Positions 7,981-16,477 of a stretch of DNA of 39,764 bases are shown here, piece after piece (positions within the stretch are counted from its first letter, which is position 1; each line of letters begins with the position of its first letter). Position numbers and translations under genes: made by a program. The DNA is from Prevotella sp. UBA2755 (lineage in GTDB: Bacteria; Bacteroidota; Bacteroidia; Bacteroidales; Bacteroidaceae). The notes under the pieces are model-generated. The model ran no database searches, was not told the origin of the DNA, and worked only from the letters and a program-made list of their open reading frames with translations. The stretch covers positions 1-39,764 of the forward strand of contig DEJF01000026.1 of assembly GCA_002353225.1 (NCBI GenBank), in the 5' to 3' direction.

Positions 7981-9564
7981 TCAGACAGCGAAGAACACCA
8001 TTAGTCCACCTATTATAATATATAACAACGCATAAGGAATGGCAGAACGAAGGATTTCGCCATCCTTTCCCTGCATGTCACACGCCGCCGTAGCGATGGC
8101 GATACTCTGCGGAGAGATCATCTTACCACCAGTAGCACCCGTTGTGTTGGCAGCCACCAACCAATTGGTCTCAGAGCCCTCGACACCAAAGAAGGTCGAT
8201 TGTCCAGTCATGCCCAACTGTCCTGCCACGTTCGCCTGTAACTTGGCGAAGAGAATATTGCTCGACGTATCAGAACCTGTCACGAAAGTACCGATAGCAC
8301 CAATCAACGGTGCAAAGAACGGATAGAACGAGCCTGTGACAGCCACCAGACCAGCAGCGATAGCGGCTATCATGCCACAATAGTTCATCACAGAGGCAAG
8401 TGAGATAAGAGAGATAATAGTGATAACCGTCTTTTGCAGATTCACAACCGTCTTGGCAAGGATCACCATCAACCGCTTAAACGACAAGCCCTGTATCAGC
8501 CCACCTATCGTCGCACCAAGGAAGAGCATCAACCCCGCATTGCTGATCCATCCGAACTTAAACGTGGAATCAATGACAGGCAAAGGTAACTTCGTCACTA
8601 GATTAGACTTCAGGAAGTCATTCACAGGAGGACACAAGGCACCACTCACCAGAATGAAAATGAGAATAAACAAATAGACACTCCATGCACGGAACGTCTC
8701 CGCAAAGGTATAACTCTTCGCACCCTCCTTCTTCTCAGGAGCCTTCGTAAATATCTTCGCATAGATAATGATGGCGATGATGGCTGCGATAGAGCCGATA
8801 ATGGCTGGTGTCTCCGCCCCCAGATAACGGGCACAGATATACTGTACCAAAACAGAGATAATACCTGTCCATAAAGCAAGCACGATATTCTTTATGATGG
8901 CTTTCTTATCTGTCAGCATCAGGATGATAAAGGGCAGGATGACGAACAACGGAGACAACTGCAACACGGCAAAGGCGGATGTCTCGCAAATAGCCTCAGC
9001 AGATGCGGCACCACCAGGAGCCACCTCATTACAAAGTGTTGTTACTGGCACACCCACAGCGCCAAAACCAGTAGCCACAGTATTACCTATCAGTGCCACC
9101 AATGCGGAGAACATCGGTTTGAAGCCCAGTCCTATCAGGATAGCAGCAGGAATAGCAACAGCAGTTCCGAAGCCTGCCATACCCTCTAACAGCCCTCCGA
9201 ATCCCCATACTAACATCAGCACCAAGATTCCCTTATCGTCAGTGAAAGATGTAAACTGTGCCTTCACCACCTCTATCTCCTTCGACTCCACAAGGATGTT
9301 GTAACTGTAAATTGCCATCAGGATAATAATCAAGATGGGGAAAATGGCTTTCAGCACACCCTCGACAAAGCCCCACCATACTACGCCATAGATACTTGCC
9401 TCCTTGAAGCGCTCAGGCACCATGTCCAGATAAGGTGCCACAAACAACGCAAGGAGGATGGTAACTACCAATGTGATGAGCGCACTTTTATGACCTGCCA
9501 TCTTAAAGCCCAGCATCAACACGAATAATAGTAAAATAGGAATAATAGATACTAAGAATGACAT
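7981..9564 (-). CDS. lctP: L-lactate permease, LctP family
   Basis: A 527-residue inner-membrane transporter, nearly all hydrophobic, with about 12-14 predicted helices. The segments WGFGGLLEGMAGFGTAVAIPAAILIGLGF and IGAIGTFVTGSDTSSNILFA are the hallmark conserved stretches of LctP/GlcA lactate-glycolate permeases. Family members take up lactate by proton symport. It diverges from lutABC across a 172-base gap, so transport and oxidation genes share a control region. Confidence in the family is high; the choice of lactate over glycolate rests on the lut neighbours. Confidence 0.92.
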   Translation of the reverse strand: MSFLVSIIPILLLFVLMLGFKMAGHKSALITLVVTILLALFVAPYLDMVPERFKEASIYGVVWWGFVEGVLKAIFPILIIILMAIYSYNILVESKEIEVVKAQFTSFTDDKGILVLMLVWGFGGLLEGMAGFGTAVAIPAAILIGLGFKPMFSALVALIGNTVATGFGAVGVPVTTLCNEVAPGGAASAEAICETSAFAVLQLSPLFVILPFIILMLTDKKAIIKNIVLALWTGIISVLVQYICARYLGAETPAIIGSIAAIIAIIIYAKIFTKAPEKKEGAKSYTFAETFRAWSVYLFILIFILVSGALCPPVNDFLKSNLVTKLPLPVIDSTFKFGWISNAGLMLFLGATIGGLIQGLSFKRLMVILAKTVVNLQKTVITIISLISLASVMNYCGMIAAIAAGLVAVTGSFYPFFAPLIGAIGTFVTGSDTSSNILFAKLQANVAGQLGMTGQSTFFGVEGSETNWLVAANTTGATGGKMISPQSIAIATAACDMQGKDGEILRSAIPYALLYIIIGGLMVFFAV

Positions 9565-9594
9565 ATCATTTTAGATTGTAAGTTAAACTTTGTG

Positions 9595-9602
9595 CAAATA
9601 TA
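9595..9602 (-). promoter_or_regulatory. -7 element for the lactate permease gene
   Basis: Minus strand TATATTTG, a perfect TAnnTTTG match, 31 bases upstream of the permease start codon. The -33 box is poor. A facing lut element lies about 100 bases away. Confidence 0.5.
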
Positions 9603-9676
9603 CAAACAAAATCCGAGCAATTAAGTGGTATTTCTCAAAAAAAACATTAAAACGTAAAAATCTTTTCCGAAATATC

Positions 9677-9707
9677 TTCGCCATCCCAGATTTATTCACT
9701 ATATTTG
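9677..9707 (+). promoter_or_regulatory. Promoter candidate for lutABC
   Basis: Plus strand: TTCG (one mismatch from TTTG) at 9677-9680, a 19-base spacer, then TATATTTG at 9700-9707, a perfect -7 box. It is 29 bases upstream of the lutA ATG. Confidence 0.6.
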
Positions 9708-9736
9708 CGAGAGCAAAACCCTAAAACAAATACATT

Positions 9737-10474
9737 ATGAAAATCGGACTATTCATCCCCTGCTACGTAGATGCCGTCTACCCACAAGTCGGTGTGGCGA
9801 CCTATAAGTTGCTACGTCATTTAGGCATAGATGTCACCTACCCTCTTAAGCAGACTTGTTGTGGACAGCCTATGGCAAACGCCGGATTTGAGAAGCAAGC
9901 CATTCCGCTTGCCGAGAAATTCGAGGATCTCTTCAAGGAGTTCGACTATGTCGTCGCCCCCAGTGTGTCATGCACTGCCTTTGTCAAACTCAACTATCCC
10001 CGTCTGCTGAAAGGGAGCCATGAGTGTGTGACAAGTGGTAAGATCATGGACGTGGTGGAGTTCCTCCATGATGTCGTCAAGGTAGACCGGCGCCTGGGAA
10101 CCTTCCCTCACAAAGTCAGCCTTCACAACTCTTGTCATGGTGTTCGTGAGTTAGGACTGTCGTCACCCTCCGAGGAACATGTGACACCTTTCAATAAAAT
10201 CAAGGACCTGTTACAACTGGTCGACGGCATCAATGTCGTGGAGCCAGAGCGTCCTGACGAGTGCTGTGGCTTCGGCGGTATGTTCTCTGTCGAGGAGACT
10301 GCCATATCGGCACAGATGGGAAAGGACAAAGTAGAGCGTCATATCAAGACGGGAGCCGAGTATATCACAGGTCCCGACTGCTCTTGCCTGATGCACATGG
10401 CAGGTATTGCCAAGAAGCAAGGACTGAAAATTGAGTTCAAACACGTAGTAGAGATTTTAGCCGCAGGATTATGA
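9737..10474 (+). CDS. lutA: L-lactate oxidation iron-sulfur subunit LutA
   Basis: A 245-residue cytoplasmic protein with two CCG-domain motifs: QTCCGQPMANAGF near residue 40 and DECCGFGGMFSVE near residue 175. Additional Cys residues in PSVSCTAF and NSCHGVRE complete two CX(n)CCG cluster-binding modules typical of LutA/LldE and heterodisulfide-reductase-like subunits. With LutB and LutC it oxidises L-lactate to pyruvate and passes electrons to the quinone pool. It overlaps lutB by four bases (ATGA), implying translational coupling. Gene order A-B-C and the divergent permease support the lactate assignment over glycolate oxidase subunits. Confidence 0.93.
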   Translation: MKIGLFIPCYVDAVYPQVGVATYKLLRHLGIDVTYPLKQTCCGQPMANAGFEKQAIPLAEKFEDLFKEFDYVVAPSVSCTAFVKLNYPRLLKGSHECVTSGKIMDVVEFLHDVVKVDRRLGTFPHKVSLHNSCHGVRELGLSSPSEEHVTPFNKIKDLLQLVDGINVVEPERPDECCGFGGMFSVEETAISAQMGKDKVERHIKTGAEYITGPDCSCLMHMAGIAKKQGLKIEFKHVVEILAAGL

Positions 10475-11838
10475 GTACAGCACATTCAAAAGCCGCCAAG
10501 GAGTTCTTAAAGAACCAGACATACGCCAAATGGCACGACGCCACGTTCTGGGCAGTTCGTAGCAAGCGCGATAATATGGCATACGGACTCGACGAGTGGG
10601 AACAACTCCGCGAGAAAGCGTCAGCCATCAAACGTCATACCATCACCCATCTGGACGAATACCTCGACCAGTTTGCCACTAATGCCGAGAAGAACGGTGT
10701 GGAGGTACACTGGGCAAAGGACGCACAGGAGTTTAACGAGATTGTCTACGGCATTCTCAAGAACCATGATGTCAAGAAGATGGTGAAATCAAAGTCCATG
10801 CTCACCGAGGAGTGTGAGATGAATCCCTACTTGGAGGAGCGTGGCATTGAGGTGGTGGAGACCGACTTGGGTGAGCGTATCATCCAGTTAAAGGGACAAA
10901 AGCCCTCTCATATCGTGATGCCTGCCATCCACCTGAACCATGATGACGTGGGAGAACTGTTTGAGGAGAAATTAGGTAGTGAGAAGGGCAACCATGACCC
11001 CACGTACCTTACTTATTGTGCCAGACTGAGTCTGCGCAATGAGTTCCTGACAGCCGACGCTGGTATGACAGGTGCCAACTTCGGAATAGCCTCTACTGGT
11101 GATATCGTGGTATGCACCAACGAGGGTAATGCCGACATGTCAACCTCCTGTCCTAAACTGCATATCGCCGCCATCGGATTAGAGAAGGTCATTCCTAATT
11201 ATGACTGTCTTGCCGTGTTCCAGCGTATGCTCTGCCGCGCAGGTACTGGTCAGCCCACGACGACCTATACCAGTCATTTCCGTAAGGCACGCCCCACGGC
11301 ACACAAGATGCATATCGTTCTGGTAGACAATGGACGGTCAGAGTGGATTGCCAACCCTAAGCATTGGGAGTCACTGAAATGTATCCGTTGTGGTTCTTGT
11401 ATGAACACCTGTCCCGTATATCGCCGTAGTGGAGGTTACAGTTACAGTTATTTCATCCCAGGTCCTATCGGCATCAACCTCGGAATGTTACGTGATGTCC
11501 AGAAACATAGTGGTAATGTCTCGGCTTGTACGCTCTGCAATTCCTGTCAGACAGTTTGTCCTGTAAAGGTCAACCTTGGTGACCAGATATACCTCTGGCG
11601 TCAGCAGTTAGACGAGTTCGGCACGGCTAACCCACAGAAGAAACTGATGTGCCGTGCTATGTCCGTGCTCTATGGCAATCCTGGTCTCTACAACTTTGGA
11701 ACAGGTATCGCCTCATGGGCAAACTTGATTCCCTCACCTATCATGAACAGTGGCTTGAACCCATGGGCAGAAGGTCACGACATGTTCAAGTTCCCCAAGA
11801 AACCATTCCACGAAATGATTAAAGACTTAGAGAAATGA
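10471..11838 (+). CDS. lutB: L-lactate oxidation iron-sulfur subunit LutB
   Basis: A 455-residue protein. The N-terminal two thirds is an LUD domain (residues about 70-300, with the TADAGMTGANFGIASTG segment typical of LutB). It is followed by a two-cluster ferredoxin module with CIRCGSCMNTCPVYRR and CTLCNSCQTVCPV, each a CxxCxxCxxxCP 4Fe-4S motif. A C-terminal tail of the LutB type follows. It carries electrons within the LutABC lactate dehydrogenase complex. It overlaps its neighbours by four bases on both sides, so the three subunits are translationally coupled. Confidence 0.94.
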   Translation: MSTAHSKAAKEFLKNQTYAKWHDATFWAVRSKRDNMAYGLDEWEQLREKASAIKRHTITHLDEYLDQFATNAEKNGVEVHWAKDAQEFNEIVYGILKNHDVKKMVKSKSMLTEECEMNPYLEERGIEVVETDLGERIIQLKGQKPSHIVMPAIHLNHDDVGELFEEKLGSEKGNHDPTYLTYCARLSLRNEFLTADAGMTGANFGIASTGDIVVCTNEGNADMSTSCPKLHIAAIGLEKVIPNYDCLAVFQRMLCRAGTGQPTTTYTSHFRKARPTAHKMHIVLVDNGRSEWIANPKHWESLKCIRCGSCMNTCPVYRRSGGYSYSYFIPGPIGINLGMLRDVQKHSGNVSACTLCNSCQTVCPVKVNLGDQIYLWRQQLDEFGTANPQKKLMCRAMSVLYGNPGLYNFGTGIASWANLIPSPIMNSGLNPWAEGHDMFKFPKKPFHEMIKDLEK

Positions 11839-12428
11839 GTAGCAAAGAAGATATATTGAAAAAATACAAGTCGAACATCCGTGAGCAGTTCGACATGCCC
11901 GACCTGAGTGACATCAAGGCAATTACATACCCCGACCCTCTGGTACAGTTTATTGCTATGAGTGAGAGTGTCGGCGGTCATGTCATCGAGGTCAAGGGCA
12001 ACCGCACCGTTGACAGTCTTATTCGTGAACTCTACCCCGATGCAAAGGAGATTGCCAGCAATCTACCAGAGGTGACTATCGCTACCCGTAATCCCGATAC
12101 CGTGGGAAGGGCTCGCGACCTGAACGGTACTGATGTGGGTGTGATACGTGGCAAGTTCGGTGTTGCTGAGAATGGCTGTATCTGGATTCCCCAACAGATG
12201 AAGGAAAAGGCTGTCTGCTTCATCTCTGAGAATCTCATCATCTTATTGCCTAAGTCGCAGATTGTCAATAATATGCACGAGGCATACAAGCGTATTGAGT
12301 TCGATGAGACCTACGACGGCTATGGCACTTTCATCAGTGGTCCCTCCAAGACTGCAGATATTGCTCAGGTGCTGGTGATGGGAGCCCAAGCGGCACGCAG
12401 TGTCACCGTGTTGTTAATGCAAGAATAA
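11835..12428 (+). CDS. lutC: L-lactate utilisation protein LutC (LUD domain)
   Basis: A 197-residue LUD-domain protein, the third component of the lutABC operon. The conserved stretch GVIRGKFGVAENGCIWIP and the C-terminal GPSKTADIAQVLVMGAQ are typical of LutC/YkgG. It has no Cys cluster, as expected. Its exact role in lactate oxidation is not settled in the family. It overlaps lutB by four bases; the next gene follows after 32 bases with no terminator, so read-through into the DUF4332 gene is likely. Confidence 0.92.
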   Translation: MSSKEDILKKYKSNIREQFDMPDLSDIKAITYPDPLVQFIAMSESVGGHVIEVKGNRTVDSLIRELYPDAKEIASNLPEVTIATRNPDTVGRARDLNGTDVGVIRGKFGVAENGCIWIPQQMKEKAVCFISENLIILLPKSQIVNNMHEAYKRIEFDETYDGYGTFISGPSKTADIAQVLVMGAQAARSVTVLLMQE

Positions 12429-12460
12429 CCATATTTACTAACCAATTAACATAAAAGATT

Positions 12461-12868
12461 ATGACTTACAAAGTAATTGACATTGAAGGAGTTGGCGAGG
12501 TTTACGCAGAGAAACTGATCGCCGCAGGTATCAAAACAGACGCAGAACTGTTAGAGAAGTGTGCAAAGCCTGCTGGTCGCAAGGCATTAGAGGCAGAGAC
12601 TGGCATCAGTGGTAAATTAATCCTGAAGTGGGCAAACCATTGCGACCTGTATCGCATCAATGGTGTTGGTCCTCAGTTTGCAGAACTCTTGGAGGCTGCT
12701 GGTGTTGACACCGTGAAGGAACTGAAGCATCGTGTAGCAGAGAACCTACAGGCTAAGTTGGAGGAAGTAAATGCCCAAAAGAACCTCACTAATCGTGTTC
12801 CTGCCGTTGTTGAGATCCAGAAGATGATTGACCAGGCTAAGGAACTGCCTGCCAAGATGGAGTATTAA
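12461..12868 (+). CDS. DUF4332 protein with tandem helix-hairpin-helix motifs
   Basis: A 135-residue protein with two helix-hairpin-helix-like repeats: IEGVGEVYAEKLIAAGIKT (about residues 9-27) and INGVGPQFAELLEAAGVDT (about 66-84), each with the GVG hairpin. This matches the DUF4332 family. Such folds often bind DNA non-specifically, but no enzyme domain is attached, so the function is unknown. It lies downstream of lutC in the same direction but has no obvious link to lactate. Its TAA stop overlaps the stop of the convergent aminotransferase gene. Confidence 0.8.
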   Translation: MTYKVIDIEGVGEVYAEKLIAAGIKTDAELLEKCAKPAGRKALEAETGISGKLILKWANHCDLYRINGVGPQFAELLEAAGVDTVKELKHRVAENLQAKLEEVNAQKNLTNRVPAVVEIQKMIDQAKELPAKMEY

Positions 12869-13956
12869 CTCTTATTCAGGAGATGAATAATCGTATCAAC
12901 CTCCTCTGTCGTCAAAGCCGGATGACAGGGGAGGCTTATTTCTTGCCGATGGATACGTTCTGTGACTGGTAATGAAATCTCATTCCACTCGGCATGGCAG
13001 CGTTGTTGGTGTGGGGGAATAGGATAATGAATCTGTGTCTCTACACCATTTACTTTCAAATAGTCTTGTAAGTCATCACGCCGTTCACAGAGAATGGGAA
13101 AGATATGCCATACACTGTCCCTGTCAGACTGCGGAATCACGATTTGCGGATGATGCACCTTATTAATATATAAGGAGGCTATTTCCTTGCGTTTGGCATT
13201 TGCCTCGTCCAAGTATTTCAATTTGACATCAAGCATTGCCGCCTGTAACTCGTCCATTCGGGAGTTACGACCTTGATAGTCGAACACGTATTTCTGATGA
13301 CTACCGTAATTTCCTAAGGCACTGACGATTTCTGCTAACTCAGCATCATTGGTGGTAATGGCACCAGCATCCCCCAAGGCTCCAAGGTTCTTTCCCGGAT
13401 AGAAACTATGACCTGCGGCATCACCCAAGGAGCCTGTCCGTTGATTCCCAAACTTACAACCATGAGCCTGTGCATTATCCTCTATCAGTCTGAGACCATG
13501 GCGACGACATATCTCCCCTATCCTATCAGTATAGGCACAACGCCCATAGAGGTGGACGATCATGACAGCACGCGTACGAGAGGTGATTGCCTGCTCTATC
13601 AGATTGTCGTCGATCTGAAGCGTGTGAATATCTGGTTCCACTAAGACGGGATTAAGATGATTCTCAGTAATAGCAAGGATTGAGGCGATATACGTGTTAG
13701 CAGGTACGATGACCTCATCACCATCCTTCATCACCCCCATCTCCTTATAGGCGCGGAATATCAAGGTCAGTGCGTCAAGCCCGTTACCACAGCCCACACA
13801 ATAACGGGTACCGATATAGTCTGCGTAATGATGTTCAAACTGCCGGGTAGCCTCTCCTTTAAGATACCATCCCCGTTGAAGCACACGATCCATCGCCTGC
13901 CGCATCTCCTCCTCATAAGGAGCGTTCACCCGTTTTAACTCCAGATACTTGATCAT
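12865..13956 (-). CDS. DegT/DnrJ/EryC1 PLP aminotransferase, FdtB/QdtB-like
   Basis: A 363-residue sugar aminotransferase of the DegT/StrS family. The PLP site is clear: EDNAQAHG with the cofactor Asp at about residue 160, and SFYPGKNLGALGDAGAI with the Schiff-base Lys at about 189. YCVGCGNGLDAL and PANTYIAS also match. Members with a neighbouring FdtA-type 3,4-ketoisomerase transaminate dTDP-3-oxo-6-deoxyhexose at C3, giving dTDP-3-amino-3,6-dideoxy-galactose or -glucose. Its start overlaps the acyltransferase stop by four bases, and it ends the eight-gene minus-strand run. Which stereoisomer is made cannot be decided from sequence reading. Confidence 0.88.
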   Translation of the reverse strand: MIKYLELKRVNAPYEEEMRQAMDRVLQRGWYLKGEATRQFEHHYADYIGTRYCVGCGNGLDALTLIFRAYKEMGVMKDGDEVIVPANTYIASILAITENHLNPVLVEPDIHTLQIDDNLIEQAITSRTRAVMIVHLYGRCAYTDRIGEICRRHGLRLIEDNAQAHGCKFGNQRTGSLGDAAGHSFYPGKNLGALGDAGAITTNDAELAEIVSALGNYGSHQKYVFDYQGRNSRMDELQAAMLDVKLKYLDEANAKRKEIASLYINKVHHPQIVIPQSDRDSVWHIFPILCERRDDLQDYLKVNGVETQIHYPIPPHQQRCHAEWNEISLPVTERIHRQEISLPCHPALTTEEVDTIIHLLNKS

Positions 13957-14894
13957 AGGTCGTAATCATAGATATCGTAACACAAGCCGCGACCACCGAA
14001 CCCTTCTTTCTGGAACACCAGTTGTTCATTCAGTCCACCTCCATCGGGTTGTTCTGTAGAACGTCCAAAGTCAAAATAGGGATAATCCTTATAATCACGA
14101 TGAAGAATCTGGTCATAGAGCAAATCCATCACGCCCAGTTTCTTCCCTTCTGGTGTCGCAGAACTATATTGGGCATGAACGACTTGTGGGGTGACATACA
14201 AGACCACACCTCCTATCACCTTACCCGCTTTCACAGCCTGATAAAGAATGATATTGTCAGGGAAACGATGATGAAGCAATTCTATTTCCGTCAGTGTATG
14301 AACAGGTTTTACACCATATTTTGTTCCAAGATTATCCGCAAGAACTGTCCAGAAAGCGGCATAGTCATCAGAACGTTCCACACTGACTCCAGCCTCCTTG
14401 GCACGTATCACGCCACGACGACGTATGCGCTCCCACCTCATCCCTGCTTGCAAAAAGATATTCGTGGCAAAGTCACGAGCCACCAAACGAGCCTTACACT
14501 CATGATACAAAGCATAAAGGTCTTCCTCAGCAGAGAGACGATGATAAATCCACGGCACACATTTATAATGTACATGTCGGAACCCTTCATCACGAAGTCG
14601 TAAATTCATTTCTCGAAATAGAGCAACAGTCTGAACGATAGTCAGATGTGTATCCATCACAAGTCCACCATACGTTAAACCGTTATGTGAATACAACGTA
14701 TCACCATTGACATGTGCAGGCAACACCGCCAACAACCTGTCATCTTTATAGAACATCAGCGAATAATCATGAAACCGGTCCGCATGATAGTCCATATACT
14801 GACGGTCAAAAAGGAAGGTTCCATTCTTCGACTGTGCGACGAACTTGTTCCATTCACCTGCCTTGTCTGGTGTATACCGTTTTATCTCGAACAT
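13953..14894 (-). CDS. FemAB/GNAT-like acyltransferase
   Basis: A 313-residue protein resembling the peptidoglycan bridge (FemAB) / BioF2-like branch of the GNAT superfamily. Landmarks are the N-terminal WNKFVAQSKNGTFLFDRQYMDYH, the acyl-binding-like segment KAGKVIGGVVLYV near residue 235, and YFDFGRSTEQPDGGGLNEQLVFQKEGFG near the C-terminus. It has no signal peptide. Between an FdtA-like isomerase and the aminotransferase, the simplest reading is that it N-acylates the amino sugar. That is unusual, because this role is normally filled by hexapeptide-repeat acetyltransferases (FdtC/QdtC). Its start overlaps the isomerase gene by 13 bases. The sugar-acylating role is inferred from context only. 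Confidence 0.7.
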   Translation of the reverse strand: MFEIKRYTPDKAGEWNKFVAQSKNGTFLFDRQYMDYHADRFHDYSLMFYKDDRLLAVLPAHVNGDTLYSHNGLTYGGLVMDTHLTIVQTVALFREMNLRLRDEGFRHVHYKCVPWIYHRLSAEEDLYALYHECKARLVARDFATNIFLQAGMRWERIRRRGVIRAKEAGVSVERSDDYAAFWTVLADNLGTKYGVKPVHTLTEIELLHHRFPDNIILYQAVKAGKVIGGVVLYVTPQVVHAQYSSATPEGKKLGVMDLLYDQILHRDYKDYPYFDFGRSTEQPDGGGLNEQLVFQKEGFGGRGLCYDIYDYDL

Positions 14895-15286
14895 CCCACG
14901 TATTTTAGGAACTCGTCATAATCATAGATATAATCATCCTCATCATAATACTCAGAGGCAAGGACTAAACAAACGGCACCACTGGAGAAATCATCCAGTG
15001 TGCGCCATGTGTTTGTCTCAATCAGTAACCCTTGATAAGGATGGTTGAGCAAGATCGTCTCTTGCTCATGACCATTATCTAATGTCACATGGAAAGAACC
15101 GCTCAGTGCCACCACAAACTGGCGTAACTTCTTGTGCGCATGACCTCCCCGGCTCTCTCCACCAGGGACATCATATACCCAATAGGCTCGTTTGATATCA
15201 AACGGAACCATTTTCTGCGCCTCAGCAAACGTCAAGTTTCCCCGAGGGTCAGTAATCTTGGGCAAGTCAATAATCTTTCCTATCAT
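14882..15286 (-). CDS. dTDP-4-oxo-6-deoxyglucose 3,4-ketoisomerase, FdtA/QdtA-like cupin
   Basis: A 134-residue single-domain cupin. It begins with IIDLPKITDPRGNLTFAE and has the signature GGESRGGHAHKKLRQFVVAL, placing His at residues 49 and 51, which matches the active-site His pair I recall for FdtA. The family shifts the keto group of dTDP-4-oxo-6-deoxyglucose from C4 to C3, ready for transamination. This requires the product of RfbB, whose gene is two genes upstream. FdtA (Fuc3N route) and QdtA (Qui3N route) differ in stereochemistry and cannot be told apart here. Its start overlaps the purT stop by four bases. Confidence 0.85.
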   Translation of the reverse strand: MIGKIIDLPKITDPRGNLTFAEAQKMVPFDIKRAYWVYDVPGGESRGGHAHKKLRQFVVALSGSFHVTLDNGHEQETILLNHPYQGLLIETNTWRTLDDFSSGAVCLVLASEYYDEDDYIYDYDEFLKYVGCSR

Positions 15287-16464
15287 TTCTTCATGTAAGG
15301 ATCGGTCCCTAACACGGTCTTGGCAAGACGCTTTGCCTTATCACGAAGGGCTTCGGTGCTGTCGCCTACCTCACCATAGCAGAGGACAACACCCATACGA
15401 CGACCTACATGTGCCTCAGGCTTGCCGAAGATACGAATTCGGGTACGGTCTTCCTTCAATGCCTCCACGAAGTTATAGTCCAACGGTCCTACTTTCTCCT
15501 CAGGAGAGAGGATAACGGCAGAGGCTCCTGCATGCTCCAGATGGATGCCGGCAATAGGCAGTCCCATCACGGCACGGAAATGAAGTTCGAACTCACTGAG
15601 GTTGGTGGTATGTCCGAGAGTCACCATACCTGTATCATGGGGACGAGGACTCAGTTCTGAGAAGATTACCTCTCCCTGACGCGTCAGGAAGAACTCCACA
15701 CCCCAAATACCATAGCCTGTCAGTGCTTTCGTCACTTGGTCTGCCATGTGCTGAGCCTGTTTAAGTGCCTCATCAGAAATCTTGTAAGGCTGCCAGGACT
15801 CACGATAGTCGCCCCCTTTCTGTACGTGTCCGATAGGTGGACAGAAAATCGTGGGCGCGTTTTTCTGGGTCACAGTAAGCAGTGTGAACTCCGACTCAAA
15901 ATCGATAAACTCCTCAATGATAACCTCCTTCACGTCACCACGACTGCCTTCCATTGCCTCACGGAAAGCCTGCTCTAACTCATCATCGTTATGCACATAA
16001 CTCTGTCCATGACCAGAGGATGACATCAAGGGTTTGACGACACAAGGGAAGCCAATCTCATCGGCAGCCTTCTTGAACTCATCGAAAGTCTTGGCATAGA
16101 AATACTTTGCCGTACGCAAGCCGAGGTCACGACTGGCAAGGTCGCGGATAGCACGACGGTTCATCGTAAAGTTGACGGCACGGGCAGAAGGAACCACCTG
16201 AATACCCTCTTTCTCAAAATCGAAGAGACGCTCGGTACGGATTGCCTCAATCTCCGGCACGATGATGTCGGGCTGGTGTTTCTTGACAGCGGCAGTCAAC
16301 GCGTCGCCATCAAGCATCGAGAACACCTCACGCTCATCAGCCACCTGCATGGCTGGGGCATCGTTATAACGGTCACAAGCCACCACATAAGCACCAGCAC
16401 GCTTGGCGGCAATCACGAACTCCTTACCTAACTCACCACTTCCCAGCAATAGAATTTTCTTCAT
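15283..16464 (-). CDS. purT: Formate-dependent GAR transformylase PurT
   Basis: A 393-residue ATP-grasp enzyme that converts glycinamide ribonucleotide, formate and ATP to formyl-GAR in purine synthesis. Seen are the start motif ILLLGSGELGKE, the substrate-site IIVPEIEAIRTE, the ATP-grasp loop PLMSSSGHGQSYV, metal-binding IWGVEFFLT and SELSPRPHDTGMVTL, and GKPEAHVGRRMGV near the C-terminus. All resemble ordinary PurT. The ATG at 16464 is preferred over one at 16491, which would add nine residues and overlap rfbB. It sits oddly inside a deoxysugar gene group, but its substrate-binding residues give no sign of a new substrate. Confidence 0.93.
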   Translation of the reverse strand: MKKILLLGSGELGKEFVIAAKRAGAYVVACDRYNDAPAMQVADEREVFSMLDGDALTAAVKKHQPDIIVPEIEAIRTERLFDFEKEGIQVVPSARAVNFTMNRRAIRDLASRDLGLRTAKYFYAKTFDEFKKAADEIGFPCVVKPLMSSSGHGQSYVHNDDELEQAFREAMEGSRGDVKEVIIEEFIDFESEFTLLTVTQKNAPTIFCPPIGHVQKGGDYRESWQPYKISDEALKQAQHMADQVTKALTGYGIWGVEFFLTRQGEVIFSELSPRPHDTGMVTLGHTTNLSEFELHFRAVMGLPIAGIHLEHAGASAVILSPEEKVGPLDYNFVEALKEDRTRIRIFGKPEAHVGRRMGVVLCYGEVGDSTEALRDKAKRLAKTVLGTDPYMKK

Positions 16465-16477
16465 AGATTGTATTTGT

